From NCBI RefSeq assembly GCF_030867095.1, contig NC_081827.1, forward strand, positions 21,457,001 through 21,521,000: DNA of 64,000 bases, read 5' to 3'. The notes below the pieces were generated by a model, which worked only from the letters and a program-made list of their open reading frames with translations, was not told the origin of the DNA and ran no database searches. Shown one piece after another: positions 34,743 to 63,975 of the stretch. Position numbers and translations under genes: made by a program. Within the stretch, counting starts at the first letter, position 1. The number at the start of each line of letters is the position of its first letter. This DNA comes from Alligator mississippiensis (taxonomy: Eukaryota > Chordata > Crocodylia > Alligatoridae).

Positions 34743-37659
34743 CTCCCAAATATACAGCCGGTCCATTAAAAGATATCACCAAAAATTCCTTTAAAATTAA
34801 GACTACACACCAAAAAGAAAAGAAAAAAGAAAAAGAGATGGAGACAGAAAAAGAGACTAGGTAAAAATTTCTATGATTCTAATGAGCCTTATTCCTTTAA
34901 ATAAACTTTTGCTTCAATTGTTCTCCCAGGAGAACTACTCTAGTATATTGCTCATATATTCTATACTAGATTAACATACAGAAAGTGCTTGAAACAAATT
35001 AAAAACAAATTTAAAACGGTTAGGATGCTCTTTAATACATTTTAAAAAGAAACAGACCTCCATGAAATTGATATTAAATGCCATCAGTTAATAATAATAA
35101 AAAAAACCACACACCAATTGCTTAGACCAGGGAAAAAAAGTGTATGGAGAACGGTGAAAGGGTGCAGTCATGTTTTTAGACATAACAAAAAATTAGAATA
35201 CACGAGTGTGTCAGGGAAGTTTTGCTACTTAGTTTGGAGGTATTTCCAGTATCTACAGATACCACCACTTTAAAGATAAAGTAGCATTTTAATACTGGTC
35301 TAATTTAAATCATGTGAAACATTCTTTGTTGTGTCCAACCTGAAAAAGAGGAGTTACTTTTCAGATGTTTTTGCCCATATGTATCCCACATTAAATGTGT
35401 ATATCCCAAACACACAATCTGGGAACCTATTAGTCAGGCCTTGACATCTTTGCACACCTTTACAGCGAAAGGCATAAAGAAAGGTGCTTCACTCCCATCC
35501 TGCAGGTCAGATCTCGCCCTTCGCACCACATCTTCTGGACTGTTAGGAGCCCCGTGTGCTCAATTGGGGATGGTGCAAGGTCCCCGGAGTCTGATCCCTA
35601 CATACGAGACTGGATGGAGGCGATGCAGGCCCTGCCACGCTGGTGCACAGGGTCCAGTTTGACCTACTAACTGGCCCCACATCACTCATCTCACCTGTAG
35701 GGCCAATAGGTTTAGTGCCACTGGTATAAAGGACTAAGAAAATCAAATTGTCATTCATTTCTTTCAGTAAAACAGAAAGCCAGGTAAGGACTCCATACCA
35801 ACATAAAAGGAAAACATTTAAGTAAACTCTTTCTTTGACATTTTGTCCATATAGAGCCTGCAGGAAGCAAATAACTTACACTTACCTCCCGACGTAGCAA
35901 ATAACAGGAGTCTCATATAACTGTAGAACAACCCTTCCAAGTTGTCATGTGATTCAGAAGTTGCAACAGAGTAACAATGAGAACATGTATAAACTAGCGT
36001 CCAAGTAGGTAGTCTACATAGCTCAGTAATCAAGACTAATGACACTGACTGAGTCCAAGTATTACGTACTCCAATACCGCCACAAATCTCAATGTGCTTT
36101 CTATAACCCATTGAGAGGAAACACCCTTCTCTGTACACTTGTCATCAAGAGCTACAAAAAGTCTAGATGATTTAAATGACTTTGTTTGGAAAATGAAAGG
36201 ATACAGTCCTTAGAACACCTAATGAATGGAATTTACCCTTTATAGGAGAATCATGTGGTTTAGGAAAAAATTGGGGGAAGATATAAATAAATTTATATGA
36301 AAGTGTGAAAACTTTTGGCAAAACTATTTTATTTTATTCAACCTGCAAGCTGAGGTGATCACAAGAAAAATATCAGTTTCACAAATTAGTGATATAATGA
36401 GCGTGGGAAGGTGACAGGGAAATTCCATTAAACAAAATGGGCCTCTGGTAAGTAATGGCTCTTTAATTAGATTATAAAATAAGTCTTTAAAAACCTCTGA
36501 AGGCTTTTCCAAGTCTTTCAACAGGTGGAAGATGAGCAGACATTCAATATCAAGATGATCTCTAATAGAGATAGAGATCAAGTGTGAATCTTGAGCATCT
36601 AAAAAGGCAATAAATATTTCAAAAGTATAAGGAAGAGAAGAATCTGGGGGATGAATGCATCTGAATGGATTCATGAAAACACATTCTTCCAAAAGTGGCA
36701 TTCTGCTTTGGCTCTAAGGCTGTAGTTACAGGTCATTAAACAGCTATTATCTGCAGAACTTAATCAGCTAGTCTTCAACCTCCCAGATGTAGAGACAATA
36801 GGTCTGGGAAGATCACCTGGAACTGATTCTCCAAAATGCTTGGTAGATTTTGAAGGGGAAGAGGTAGCCTACCTTAGGTTAGAGTACCAGAGCAGATCAC
36901 AGGATGGAGTGATGAATATCAACTGGACGTTGGAACCAAAGGGTGCATTTGCACATGCTCCAGAGGCGTGGGGGGCAGGGGAGAGAAAGGGGACACTTTA
37001 AATTAGAAGATATCATTCTATGAGCTTTAGTTAAAGTACCCCCCCACCACCATTTTGAGCACAGGGACACTGATACACGAGATGTAGAGGCTGCTAGGGC
37101 ATGCTAATACAGTTTGATCTAACACGCTGCAATTATAGCACATCAGAGCAACATCTCTGCATGTCTACAGGCACCCAAAGTGTTTAGCGTTTTGTTCGAG
37201 GAGGAATAAGCCTAGGTTCTCTGGTACATGCTTTTCTAATTTTGTGATAGGGAGAGCAAAGGAGGACAGAGGGCAGGGAGGGAAAATAAAGAACAAGAAA
37301 CGTGAACAGCTTTTATACAGACTGTTTCATAAACCTTACATAGACTTGTCTGGTTTTTACTAAAGAATCAATATCTGCTATTGGGTAGGCAACATTTTTG
37401 GCCAGAGTGCTGAAAAGACTGCGGTGTCTACCTTGAAAGGTGCCAGAATGCCAGCATGCCAGAAAAAATAAAACTGGGGCTGGGGGTACATGGCAGGACA
37501 CACTGCATATTAACATAGATAATAATCATAAATGTTGGTTTTTTTCCAATGGTAAATACCAGGTTTTCTAAAATTTCTAAACCTGGTGACAATAAATGAA
37601 GCTTCATATACTACTTTGTACTTGTGTATTTTTTTGTTAAACATGTGATGAGACAGAGA
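34743..37659. other. Intergenic, no gene seen
   Basis: AT-rich. 35480-35720 is richer in GC with CpG and may be repeat-derived. The only named item is the repeat copy at 36940-37150. Confidence 0.45.
36940..37150. repeat. Interspersed repeat, copy 2 of 2
   Basis: Matches the 26655-26890 copy in the same orientation: CACATGCTCC near 36955, GAGCTTTAG near 37022 and CTGATACACGAGATG near 37070, then GAGGCTGCTAGG. The right part adds a GTTTGATCTAACACGC segment absent from copy 1. Confidence 0.5.
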
Positions 37660-38485
37660 CTCCCTGCACACCAGACACAGCACTAGAGGCGGAGCCGCCC
37701 CTGGCCACAGGAGGCCCCTAGGATAGCTGCCATAAATAGTGCTTAGGGCAAAGCTGGGCAGGAGCCTGCAGTGCAGCCACCTTGCAAAGCAGCCATGTCC
37801 AATGCCAGCCTTGGCCCTGGCCCCAGCTCCTGGAGGGGAGCTGCAAGTGGGTAAGGCCAGTGTCTAGAAAGGCTGGGGCAGCAGGGTGGCTGTTCCTGGG
37901 GCCTGGTGGGGGACTCCTGCACCCAGGCCTTTGCACCAGGGGTGACTCCACCCTGCTCACACTGTGCCCAGCATGCAGAGACACCAAAGCTGGAGCTGGG
38001 AGCCTCCCTCCAGAGCCTGGTGCCCTTTCGTAGCACCCCAGTGCTGCCCTCACCTGGGGGCTGACCTGCCCACGGGCACCTCCCCCCGTACTGCCCCCAC
38101 CTGGATGGGACAGAGCTTCCACCTGTACAAGCCCAAGCAAGGCCAAGGGCTCTCATACCCATTAGGAGCCTCCAGCGCAGCAGCCCTGCGCAATGCCTAC
38201 CTGGGCCCTGGGCCCACCCACCCCACAGCTCCCTTCCAGGGGCCAGCTCAGGGATAGGGGGTGGGGGCAGCAAGACAGACAGCAACCCTGCTTGTGTTCT
38301 CCTGACTCCAGCCCTGGTGCCTGCCACAGTGCAGGGACTTGTGGCTGCTCCAGAGATCCCGGAGCAGCAACTTAAAAAAAAAAAAAAATTAACAATTTCT
38401 TTGCACGCCTTCGGGTGTGCCAGGAAAAATGTCTCCACGAGCCTCTAATTGGCATGCATTTTGGGGGTTGCTTATCCCTGAGCTG
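37660..38485. mobile_element. GC-rich block ending in a hAT-like terminus
   Basis: The right end (GCATGCATTTTGGGGGTTGC then TTATCCCTG, about 38450-38480) closely matches the right end of the complete hAT element at 59676-59880. The left terminus was not found. The long reading frames on both strands inside it are GC-rich artefacts. It lies just beyond the inferred end of GNAI1. Confidence 0.45.
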
Positions 38486-38681
38486 AACCAAAATGATCAG
38501 CTTTTGTATGAAGCCTATGTGAAGACTGGCTGCCAACCTATCAGATCAGGAGAGGAATGTTCATAAGTCTAGACTGGAGGTGCTTGTGAGATGCATATCC
38601 AATATAATTATTTAACACAAAAATGGGGAAAATATTGTACCTGCTTCAGAAAAAAAATCTCCAAATAAAATTTTTAAAAAA

Positions 38682-38687
38682 TTTATT
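38682..38687 (-). promoter_or_regulatory. Candidate distal poly(A) signal of GNAI1
   Basis: AATAAA on the minus strand, about 2.05 kb after the GNAI1 stop codon. Cleavage would fall near 38660-38670. The repeat-derived GC-rich block just beyond (37660-38480) makes this the likely end of the transcript. Position alone supports it. Confidence 0.45.
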
Positions 38688-38877
38688 AAGATGTTTACAA
38701 CAATTACACTGGATAAAGTTTCAGGAATTCATCAACATGGTGAACAATTTGTGCTCGTTTTTTACAATTCTTACATAATGGTGATGTGAAATTACTCAGG
38801 TTTTTTTTATTCTTATGACCCATTTATTTTCACAAAGTGGAGGCAAGTCTTCCATCCACAAATTTTATGAACATCTT

Positions 38878-38902
38878 TTTTTGTTTGTTTGTTTGTTTGT
38901 TT
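38878..38902. repeat. (GTTT)n run
   Basis: About six GTTT units within the presumed GNAI1 3' UTR (AAAC repeats in the transcript). Confidence 0.9.
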
Positions 38903-40739
38903 CCTCCTTCAGGCAAGGCACAAAGAATTCAGACTAATAAATCTTTAGTAATTTGATTGATCCCAATTTTTTTTTTTTACATTAAAAGTACAAAAACAGC
39001 TGTAATGAGATGGATATAAATACAATTGTTAAAGTATTTCTATGATACATAAAATCAGCTATGAATACAGCATGACAAAACAGAATTTAAAATAGGCCAG
39101 GATGTACAAACTGTTTACCATAACTGCTAATTAGCATGTTCGATATGAACACATTCAATCAACTATATAATGAATATATTAATGTTACCAGTCTTCTACT
39201 CTTTCACTTGAAAGCATTTATAAATTCCATAAAAAGTAACAGAACCTGCCAAAAATGAAAAAGATCTCAGACAAGAATTACTGGGGCAATCTGACAGCCC
39301 TAAATGAAAAAGAGACACTATCAAAAATAGCATAATGGATTAAAATGTTACATTTAAACAAAACACTTCTAAACTCATTTGCCTAAGAAAACATGGAAAA
39401 CTAGTAACAGATTCAAAATCATTTTTCCTTCTCATAGGGATAAAGAATTCGGGTGCACAATAGCTACAAGGAATGTTCCCACTGTTATAGAAAGCAATAT
39501 TTTTAAACCTATGTTCACATTTCTTAGATGATAAAAAAGAAAGATAAGGACAACCATCCAAGAACTTATTTACAAATTATTTTTCCCCATTTTTAAATGT
39601 ATAAAAAACACCCCCACCCATAAAGGTAATGCACAATGCAGGTCTAATACAGAAAATCATTACAGCAAAAGTTTAATTAAACTAAAAGGAAATTCTATGA
39701 AATAACATTTAAAGGAACATTGTCAAATTAAAAAAAGTTATGCAGTAGTAACTATTAAAAAGTCAACATTTGCAAACTATCATACTATGATATCCAAGAC
39801 GTTGATTTCATTAACAGCTATATAATTTGTAATAGAAAAATTCAGTATATGATTCAATTAGTCTGATTGTTTTATTGTTTTTTAAAGAACAAATTTTAAT
39901 GGTTATCTAATATGTAAAACTACATTCTGTTAAGACAAAAATGCAAAACAAGAAAATCCAGATTCTAGCTCTGCTGAGGCAAGCAGAAAACAACCCCTTT
40001 GCATTAACATCTCAATGCAATATTTGAATTATCAGATTATAAACTGTTTTACTATCAGTTGCTTCCACTGACAGGTTAAAAAAAAAAAAAATCACAGAAA
40101 ACCTCTGTCCTTTTTTTGTTTTAAAACAAGTTCTTTTTCAAAAAAGATTAAAGAACAAATATGAATTGACAATGTCCCTTCAAATCTAAACAAGTGTAAG
40201 AATCTTTTAGGTCATCAAAAAGCCTAATCTTTTAGTTTTGCAAAATCTACCAAAGAGTAAGGCAGCATGCATATTTAAAATAAAAAAAGAAAATTGTTTT
40301 TTAGAAGACATTTAAATAAACAAAAAGCAAAAATATATGTCCCCTGTCAGAGCATTCTCATAAAACATGGACTTACAGGACACTGAGCTATGTTCAATGT
40401 TTATACAAACAACATTCCTACAAGTATCCATACAGTCAAGAGACCTTTCAGTGTTACCTAAATTATTTAAATTTACAAGACAGACATAAATAAAGCTGTG
40501 AAAACAGGCAAATACAGTACTGGTCTATCATTCAGCACAAGCTGGTTGGATTCTTTCACCTTGAAACGCATCACATTAGAATTGTGTGGAGTCAGCCATT
40601 CTTCAGACCTAAAAATAAGATTAGGAGAATTAGGTTCTGATGTCTATTTACAAATGCTTTATAGCACTGATTCAAAATACTGTAGAGCCCTGTTTAGGAT
40701 TCTGCTAAAGGAACACCAATTACCATTGAGTGGAAATTC

Positions 40740-56976
<16,237 letters not shown>

Positions 56977-57611
56977 CTGTAAAATAAGAAGTGTAAAAAT
57001 TAAGACTTGATTTTCTTCTATGTTCAAGACCATCAGTTTAAAAATGTGTTTCCTATTTCACTAGTCCTTTACAAAACATACACATTCCCTCAATAAATTT
57101 AAGATATCTATTGGAAATTTCTAATGAAGACCAAAGAGGAAGTCTTTAATCAGAAGTGTCAAAATCATGAAATTCTATTTCATTCTGAAATACTTCTATA
57201 TTTGTAACTATGTTCCTAGTTTCCTTAGAAACTCTACTTTTCAACTGCATAAGCATGAAGTTTACCAGCACAGCTTTGCATTTAAAACTGCATGTCACCA
57301 ACAAACAAACAAAAAAAGTCACTCTGCAACATTTACCAGCAATGTAATGAAGTTGACAGTGCTCTTCCTAACAAATATTCAAAATATACCTTTTAAACAT
57401 TGTGGAATTGAAACATCATTTCTATGATATCTAAGTAATCTAACCATCACCAGTACTAACTTGGATTTTAAACTTCTTTAAAACTGAGATACATAAATAT
57501 GGTAAATAAGAGGGGGTAAAGGGAAGAAGGGGGAGGGGAAAGAACAAAGTATTATGGCACTAATCACACCCAGCCAATTATGTAATTACTCATTTTATCT
57601 AGAACTTAAAT

Positions 57612-58040
57612 AGAGTTACCATATTTCCAGTTCCAAAAAAAGAAGACACCTGCTGCCCCTCACACCTAAACCACCCCCCGCGATGCACCTGCCCAGGGTG
57701 TAAGCAGTGGTGGGAGCTGCTCCCACCCCACAATCTGCGCCTCCATCCCGTACCTCACCCCTGCCTGGGCAGCGCCTGCCTCCTCCCTGAACATGGGGGG
57801 GTATTGATCTGCACCCCCCATGCCCCTTCCTTCTCCCCTCCCCTTCTGACTTAGCAGCCGGAGGCAGCTCTCCATGCTGCCAGCTCTGCTCTGTGCTGCA
57901 CCGTGCCTGTGCACAGCATGGGCATTTATTGGCCAAATTATCAGCCCCATCGGGCCGATATCCAAGACAGACAATTTTCTTCATATCAGTACCGATCCGA
58001 TATCAGACCAAAGTATCAGTGCACCTATAATGGTAACCCT
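57612..58040. mobile_element. 429-bp DNA element with perfect 9-bp direct flanks
   Basis: The ends AGAGTTACCATATT and AATGGTAACCCT are inverted repeats (AGGGTTACCATT on the other strand). AACTTAAAT at 57603-57611 and again at 58041-58049 is a perfect direct duplication. The core is GC-rich (57650-57900). The right third (57940-58030) contains repeated CCGATAT/GATATCAG words resembling a second, hAT-like terminus. No transposase. Confidence 0.75.
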
Positions 58041-59675
58041 AACTTAAATTAACCTTTTGGCTTAGATCTCATGAAATTCACAATCCATGTACTATTTTGT
58101 CCTTTTAAAAGTTGTGAAAACTCACTGATTTATATAAATCAAACATGTTACTAACATAAAATGTACAGAATTATTTTGCAGTGTTACACACCTCAAGGTA
58201 TATTTCCCTTTCTATGGGAGATTGGGGATGGGTTTGTTTGATTAACAAGTGACTGGACAATTTTAATCACAAATGTTAAAGAGGTATATTTTCACATATT
58301 ACATACATTCTTTGATATTCATCTGAGATGACTTCTATACTCACTGTTTTTGTTTTACTATTTATGAATAATAGAGTCATCTGAAACTCATATTGATGAC
58401 AACTTTATCATTTACAACAACTTTTTTGGCAGGTTAACCAAACTAGTCCAGAACTCTCTCCAAGCGCCACTCCAATGCCCTACCCAATCTTCTGCTCTGC
58501 TTTCTGCTGCCAGTCCTCTTCTCCATACTTGATCTGTAGCACTACTTTCTTCTTCCTTCCTTGGGCTCCAGTGGAGACCAAGGAAGCCCAAATTGGAACC
58601 CAATTTGCTGCTTAGCTTTTTTCCATCCAGCCCTATCTGCTGCTGTGCTGCCTGTCCACTCCCTAATCTGCTGTGCACCACACACTGAATCACCCTGCAC
58701 CACTTATGGTACCCACGCCACAGGTTGGCCATCCTCGATCTACAACAGAATCAATATCTATACAGAAAAAATGTAAGATAGAGCTTTCCTTCCACCTTTC
58801 TTTGACATCACCAAGGATTTCATAGGGGGAAAGTTTCACCAATCCAGGTACTAAGAAAGCATTGGCACCAACACCCTAAGACAGCTTTTGTAGCCATATT
58901 TAGGAAGCATGTCTAATAAAGCTGCTGCACTTCACTTGTCACATGCTAGAGAAGAGATATATTTTTCACACCATCCTATAAAGGAGAAAGGGTCAGGGTT
59001 GTCTACATATTACAGCTACAACAAATACAATCTCCTACAAGGATACAATGGATTCAAATAAAATGTGACATTAGCCTGCCTTTCCCCATTTTTAAAACTG
59101 TAACAAGTTAAGCAACTTTTTTTAGTGGTGCAGCAGGCCAACATTAGAGTTTGCAAAGGGGCAGTTATATTGCTCAAACAAAACAAGACACTGTATTTAG
59201 TCTTTTGAGCATTCTTGTCATTTTCATCTTTTGAGCAAAGAAAAAAGTATTGGTCTTTCCTAGTATTAGTCTAAGCAATAGCAACTCATTTTCTGTTTGA
59301 CTACTGTGTGTAAAAGTCTTGAAAATAAAACTGACAAGACTCAATCTCACTGTACAGCTTGAGATGGCTACAGAGAGCAGCAGATGAGCTAAAAATCAAG
59401 AGTATTGTGTTTAAGAAAACAGCACTCCCTTAGTTCAAGAATTGGGAGATTCATTTTATGGTGATATTTGTGTGTGCCTAGGTTTAGAAGCAAGTTTAAT
59501 GTAAAACACTTTACAACATCCCACTAATAGAGGCAAGCGAGAGAGAGCGAGAACAAGAGCTCTCACACAAGAGCTCAGCTTGCTTGCAGTGTCCTACACA
59601 TAATGCTATAACAGCTCCTTAGTTACAAAGCTGCATATATAACCCATTAGGGTGAGATTTTCAAATGGGTTAAAT

Positions 59676-59880
59676 CAGGGGTCAGCAACATTTTTGGGCA
59701 GAGTGCCAAAAACACCCAAACCTCAATTTTTAAGATGTTGGTGTGCTAGGAGCAGACAACTGGGGAGCCGTGGCAGGCCCAGTCCTTGTTGTGGCAGCGC
59801 AGCTCTACACCCTTCCCCGAGGCACGAGTGCCAAGCAAAATGCCTTTGCATGCCATGCATCTGGGGGTTGCCTACCCCTG
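59676..59880. mobile_element. hAT miniature element, TIR CAGGGGTCAGCAAC
   Basis: 205 bp with termini CAGGGGTCAGCAAC and GTTGCCTACCCCTG. The flanks GGTTAAAT (59668-59675) and GGCTAAAT (59881-59888) match at 7 of 8, as expected for hAT. The interior is short and non-coding. Confidence 0.88.
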
Positions 59881-62800
59881 GGCTAAATCCTGGGATACTG
59901 AGATTCAATTGGAGCACAACTTGATCTAGACAATTCAATGAGATTTTGTTAAAATATGTGTAACGTAAGAATGAGCCTAATGCACAAACAGCATCAATTT
60001 ACATTTAAATACATTTTAAAAAAAGATATGAAACTACTGAAACTTTTTGTAACAGTTGACAAACACCTTTCTAGGGCCTTTTCTTCAACCTCTATCCTTC
60101 TTCAGCAGGAGCACTCAACTTCCAAACCAGGCCACTTTTATAAAAAGCCTATTTCATAACATTGTCTTACCCATAATTTGTTTCTTGTGTGCGCACAAGT
60201 CATCCAGATGACAGAAATAATTATATTTTTAAAAAACGGCCAAAAGAACACTGTCACACCAGATAAAAAATGTCAAAATACCACAAAATATGAACTAGAT
60301 TTTATCTATAAAAGATACTAATAAGTCAGAGCAATAACTTGCACAGTTCTGGAGTCATGGGTTTCCTCAACCCTGAGACAATTTCAGAACATCACTCATC
60401 ACTGTCTCGTGTATCAAAATCCTGTATCTGATATGATCACATACAGATATTTCCTAAGACTACAATCTTTTTTATTACAGCAGTGTATTTGTAAGTTTAT
60501 ACATTTTTTAAAACGAAAAAAATTTTTTTTAAATGAGGTGACTTTTCAAATATCAATATGCCAATACTTTTGGTTCATTTGTTTGGCCTTTTCTCCCCCC
60601 ATATACATAATTTTCATCAGTTATAAAAACGATGTTATGGTTTAACTGCAACAAATACGTGCAGGCAATCAGCAATAAAAATGTTACTTGGAAAAAAAAA
60701 CCCCAATAATCAAGATCACATGTACATTCCTCACAGACCTGTATAAAAATGAAATTAGTCAACAGAAAGATCTAAAGACTAGAAAGATTACTTCCTCTCC
60801 TCTTATTTAACAAGCAAGTAAAAATTTAACATGCTATGTTACTATGTACTTTTGATATCAAGCTATTGAACATCAGACTTTATTTCGACCTTTCTATATT
60901 CAGTTTTAAGTTTCAAGCAGAATACATAAAAATAACTCTCAAAAGAAAGCTAAATGGGGATAGCAATACCCAAGTTATTCAGAATGACCATATGAAACCC
61001 TTTGAAGCATGCACATTTTACATCTTACATGTAAGATGTTTGTCTATGAAAGCTTTAGGACATCAGTTCTCATATATTTAAATGAAGTATTATAGAGAAG
61101 GCAATTGAAATTTCTTAGTTAAAAGATGTCTCAATTTCCATTTTAAGACCTGTTTTCAATACCTCAAACTTTTGAATGGAACAGTTTATATGCTTAAATT
61201 AGAATTGATGCAAGATCTTTTAAGTAGTTTATGATTCAATTACAAATAGCAGGTCATCAAAGGTCTGTTTTAAAACTCTTCCCAGTGTCTTGTGACTGAA
61301 TAGTCCACGTTCCATATTCAGCTAGCATCCCAGAACTCTGAACTACACAAACATTTTCATGAATTCAGGCATATACCACGTTACTGGGAATGCATGATTG
61401 ATAAATACAACCATTTAAGTCATTATGAAGTATATGTTCACCAACTATTCAGCAATTAATGTTTCAAACTGCCCACTGATTAAAGTTAAATGATAAGGAT
61501 TTAACTTAATTCCATACTGCCATGAACTGGAGGGTGGCAAAAGGTGGATGCAACACAAGAGAGCCTCCAAGCTTGTACTAAGGTTAGCCTAAATGGCTAG
61601 CAAACATACTGAGAGCTAACAGCACAAAGATCTTTTCCTCAAGACACTGATTTAACAAGAACTGATTGGAGCCTGAGGTGGTGAAAGAAGATCCAAGGCA
61701 AAGGACTAGCTGGAAGGGCTGGTTTGAGGGACTAGTGCCAAAAAGCCAGGCAATTATCTTATCTGCGAAAGAAAAATGGGACTTCAAAGAGAACAGATTT
61801 TTTTTAAACATACTAAACAATAGGAGCCTGGCACTGAATTAAATCAGAGACAAAATGAAACAAGAAATTCCAAAACAAAAACTGCCACAATTAAAATGCA
61901 AAATGCCACTGAAGAAAAAGAATATAATTAAAAACATCTGTGTTAACTACAGAAATGATAAGTTAAACACCCATTGTCTGGACAGACTATTAAATCTAAA
62001 TCACCTACTAAGAATTGGGTAACTAACCTAACTGAAGCTTAAAAAAAACCTATATCAATTATCAGCATCCATAGTTCTGCCCTAATGAGTGGGTTGTTTT
62101 TTTTCCTGTTTTACTAGGTTTTATGAAAGGGGCAGTTATACCTCGAGACAGCGGTGACTAACCAGGGGATTTTTTCAACTCACTGGCATGGTTAGTAGTA
62201 CATCTTAAACTGATATTCACTTAAGTTACTGGTCCGTTTTGTAATTCCAAACATGCTGAACCTGAAAGCATTTTGAAAAGTAGAAAAGAAAGTTTTCTAG
62301 ATAGTGACTACAGAAAATACTATAATGACCAACCCTATGGTTACAATGCATGAAATCAAGATCTCAACATCAATGTTTGAAACTGGAAGAATGACAAATT
62401 CTGAAATTATGACACCAAGTTGAAAAAAAGATTTGGGATTTTAAAAGGTCTCAGAAATTAGCTAATGCTCTAGGTAATAATTAAAAACATTTGTTAATCT
62501 TTCGATGTAGTGGCCCTTTCACAAAGAAAAAAAAGTGTTCTGACAACCAGTTGTATTCAAAGTAGTCCAATATTTCACGAGAAAACTTAATTAAATTTTA
62601 AGGGCAGTAGTAAAACAAGGCAGCACCCACCATGATTCCCACTTGCCAACTTCACAAAAAACCCGCAAACATTTAAAGGCTTCTATTCGTTTGGTTCCCC
62701 AGGCTTAAATTCAACAACAGCTTTCAGGATCATTCCTAGTCCTCTCTACATGAGGGCTCACTATACATCCAGTAATAGGTAATTTTATATGCAAAATATC

Positions 62801-62989
62801 CTTACATGTCTGTACACATTTAGCTTACAACAGGAATTCTGAAAAAAATACCACCTATTATGCTGCCTAACACTCTCTTGGTGTAGATGTGTTGGCTCAG
62901 GGTAAAGCAGGGTCAGCGCAAGCTCAACTTACTACATTTAGCACATCTGTGTATTTCTACTTAAGAAGCATCTCAACTTAGTTAATGAG

Positions 62990-63620
62990 CAATAGAACTA
63001 CACTGAAAAGCCTTATCATTATCTTGGAGTCACCCTTGACAAGAATTTAACTTATAAATTACATTTCCACTCCCATGGTTACCAGTACTCAGTACCATTG
63101 CTCCACCTCATCTCCACTTCACAAATGCTGAAGTAAATTTACTACCCAGACTCTGTGATATCCTATGCTGCCAACGCATTGGGACATATTCGACCCACCA
63201 ATATCTCAGCTCCCTTCAAGATGCCCAATATGTTCCACCCTTTCAAAACCCTTCAACTTTTCCTTACTTACTCAATGGCGTGAAGAATGGTCAGCACAAG
63301 CACCCATTAGTCATCACATCATCTCTGACCCTACAGTAAATCAACCAGGATTTTAACTGACCACATCGTTATTGGGCACTTCTCTGCCATTTTCAAATTG
63401 GACGGAGTCATTGTGCCTCAAATCTATATCAACGGGGCCTTCACAATGACAACAAAGGCCCTTGTGGACATGTTCAAACCATGTCCCGCATTGCTGACTT
63501 GTGCCTATTTACAATGATACTTGGTGGCCTTCAAGTGCTTCGCATTGGTGATGACATTACCTTAAGATGGCTGAAAAAATATCCTGAAACCACATAACGT
63601 AAAAAAATAAATAAATTGGA
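62990..63620 (+). mobile_element. Non-CR1 LINE fragment, ORF2 C-terminal region
   Basis: Translation in shifting plus frames gives YLGVTLDKNLTYKLHF near 63030, then HWDIFDPPISQLPSR, LLTQWREEWSAQAPISHH and ISDPTVNQPGF (63180-63356). Later frames give TMSRIADLC and LGGLQVLRIGDDITLRWL (63480-63575). This ordered set matches the region after the reverse transcriptase in jockey-like non-LTR elements, including the late Cys/His-type stretch. An A-rich tail (about 63600-63620) fits a LINE 3' end. Its exact clade is not assigned; it is clearly not CR1. Confidence 0.65.
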
Positions 63621-63779
63621 AGGAGCATATGAATTCGTGTGTAAAGCTGATCTCAGTTCCTTACTTTATGGGGTGGCAGGACACTTAGTCTCATTCATTA
63701 TTTTCTTGTAGTTAAGATAAGGTATTATAGGATGGTTTAGCATGTCCCAAGAGCTATTCGCCAAGACCATGTCCAGCCT

Positions 63780-63975
63780 TCAAGCTCCAGTCCTTGGAGA
63801 TGTGCGGGCCGGGCCCCGATCCCGCCCTTGTCGCCATGTGCAGCGGTGATTCCGATCCCATTCTGGCCGCTATGGGCAAGCCGGGAGCAATCCGGGGTCG
63901 TACTGGACCCGTCTTTGGTGCACACGGGCTGTGGCCAGCAGCCTGGGCACGTGGGGCTGGAGAGAACCGCAGGGC
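63780..63975. other. CpG-rich segment at window edge
   Basis: About 200 bp with more than ten CpGs in otherwise AT-rich DNA, with loosely repeated GATTCCGATCCC / GCCGGGCCCCGATCCC words. It could be a repeat end or the edge of a CpG island. Neither strand encodes the GNAI1 N-terminus. Confidence 0.4.

Larger units (their letters stand above)
38665..40739 (-). other. GNAI1: Probable GNAI1 3' untranslated region
   Basis: About 2.07 kb of AT-rich, repeat-poor sequence follows the stop codon. It contains no recognised interspersed repeat, only a short (AAAC)n run (38878-38902) and poly-A/T runs, unlike the repeat-dense sequence on either side. The 3' boundary is inferred from the AATAAA at 38682-38687. 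Earlier AATAAA hexamers could give shorter transcripts. Confidence 0.6.

Noticed and set aside
36005..36075. A-box-like TAGCTCAGTAATCAAG
   Set aside because: No B-box at the right distance and no cloverleaf; likely chance or an old SINE.
37718..38438. 231- and 142-codon reading frames in a GC-rich block
   Set aside because: Open frames on both strands follow from GC richness; composition is low in complexity and the block ends in a transposon-like terminus.
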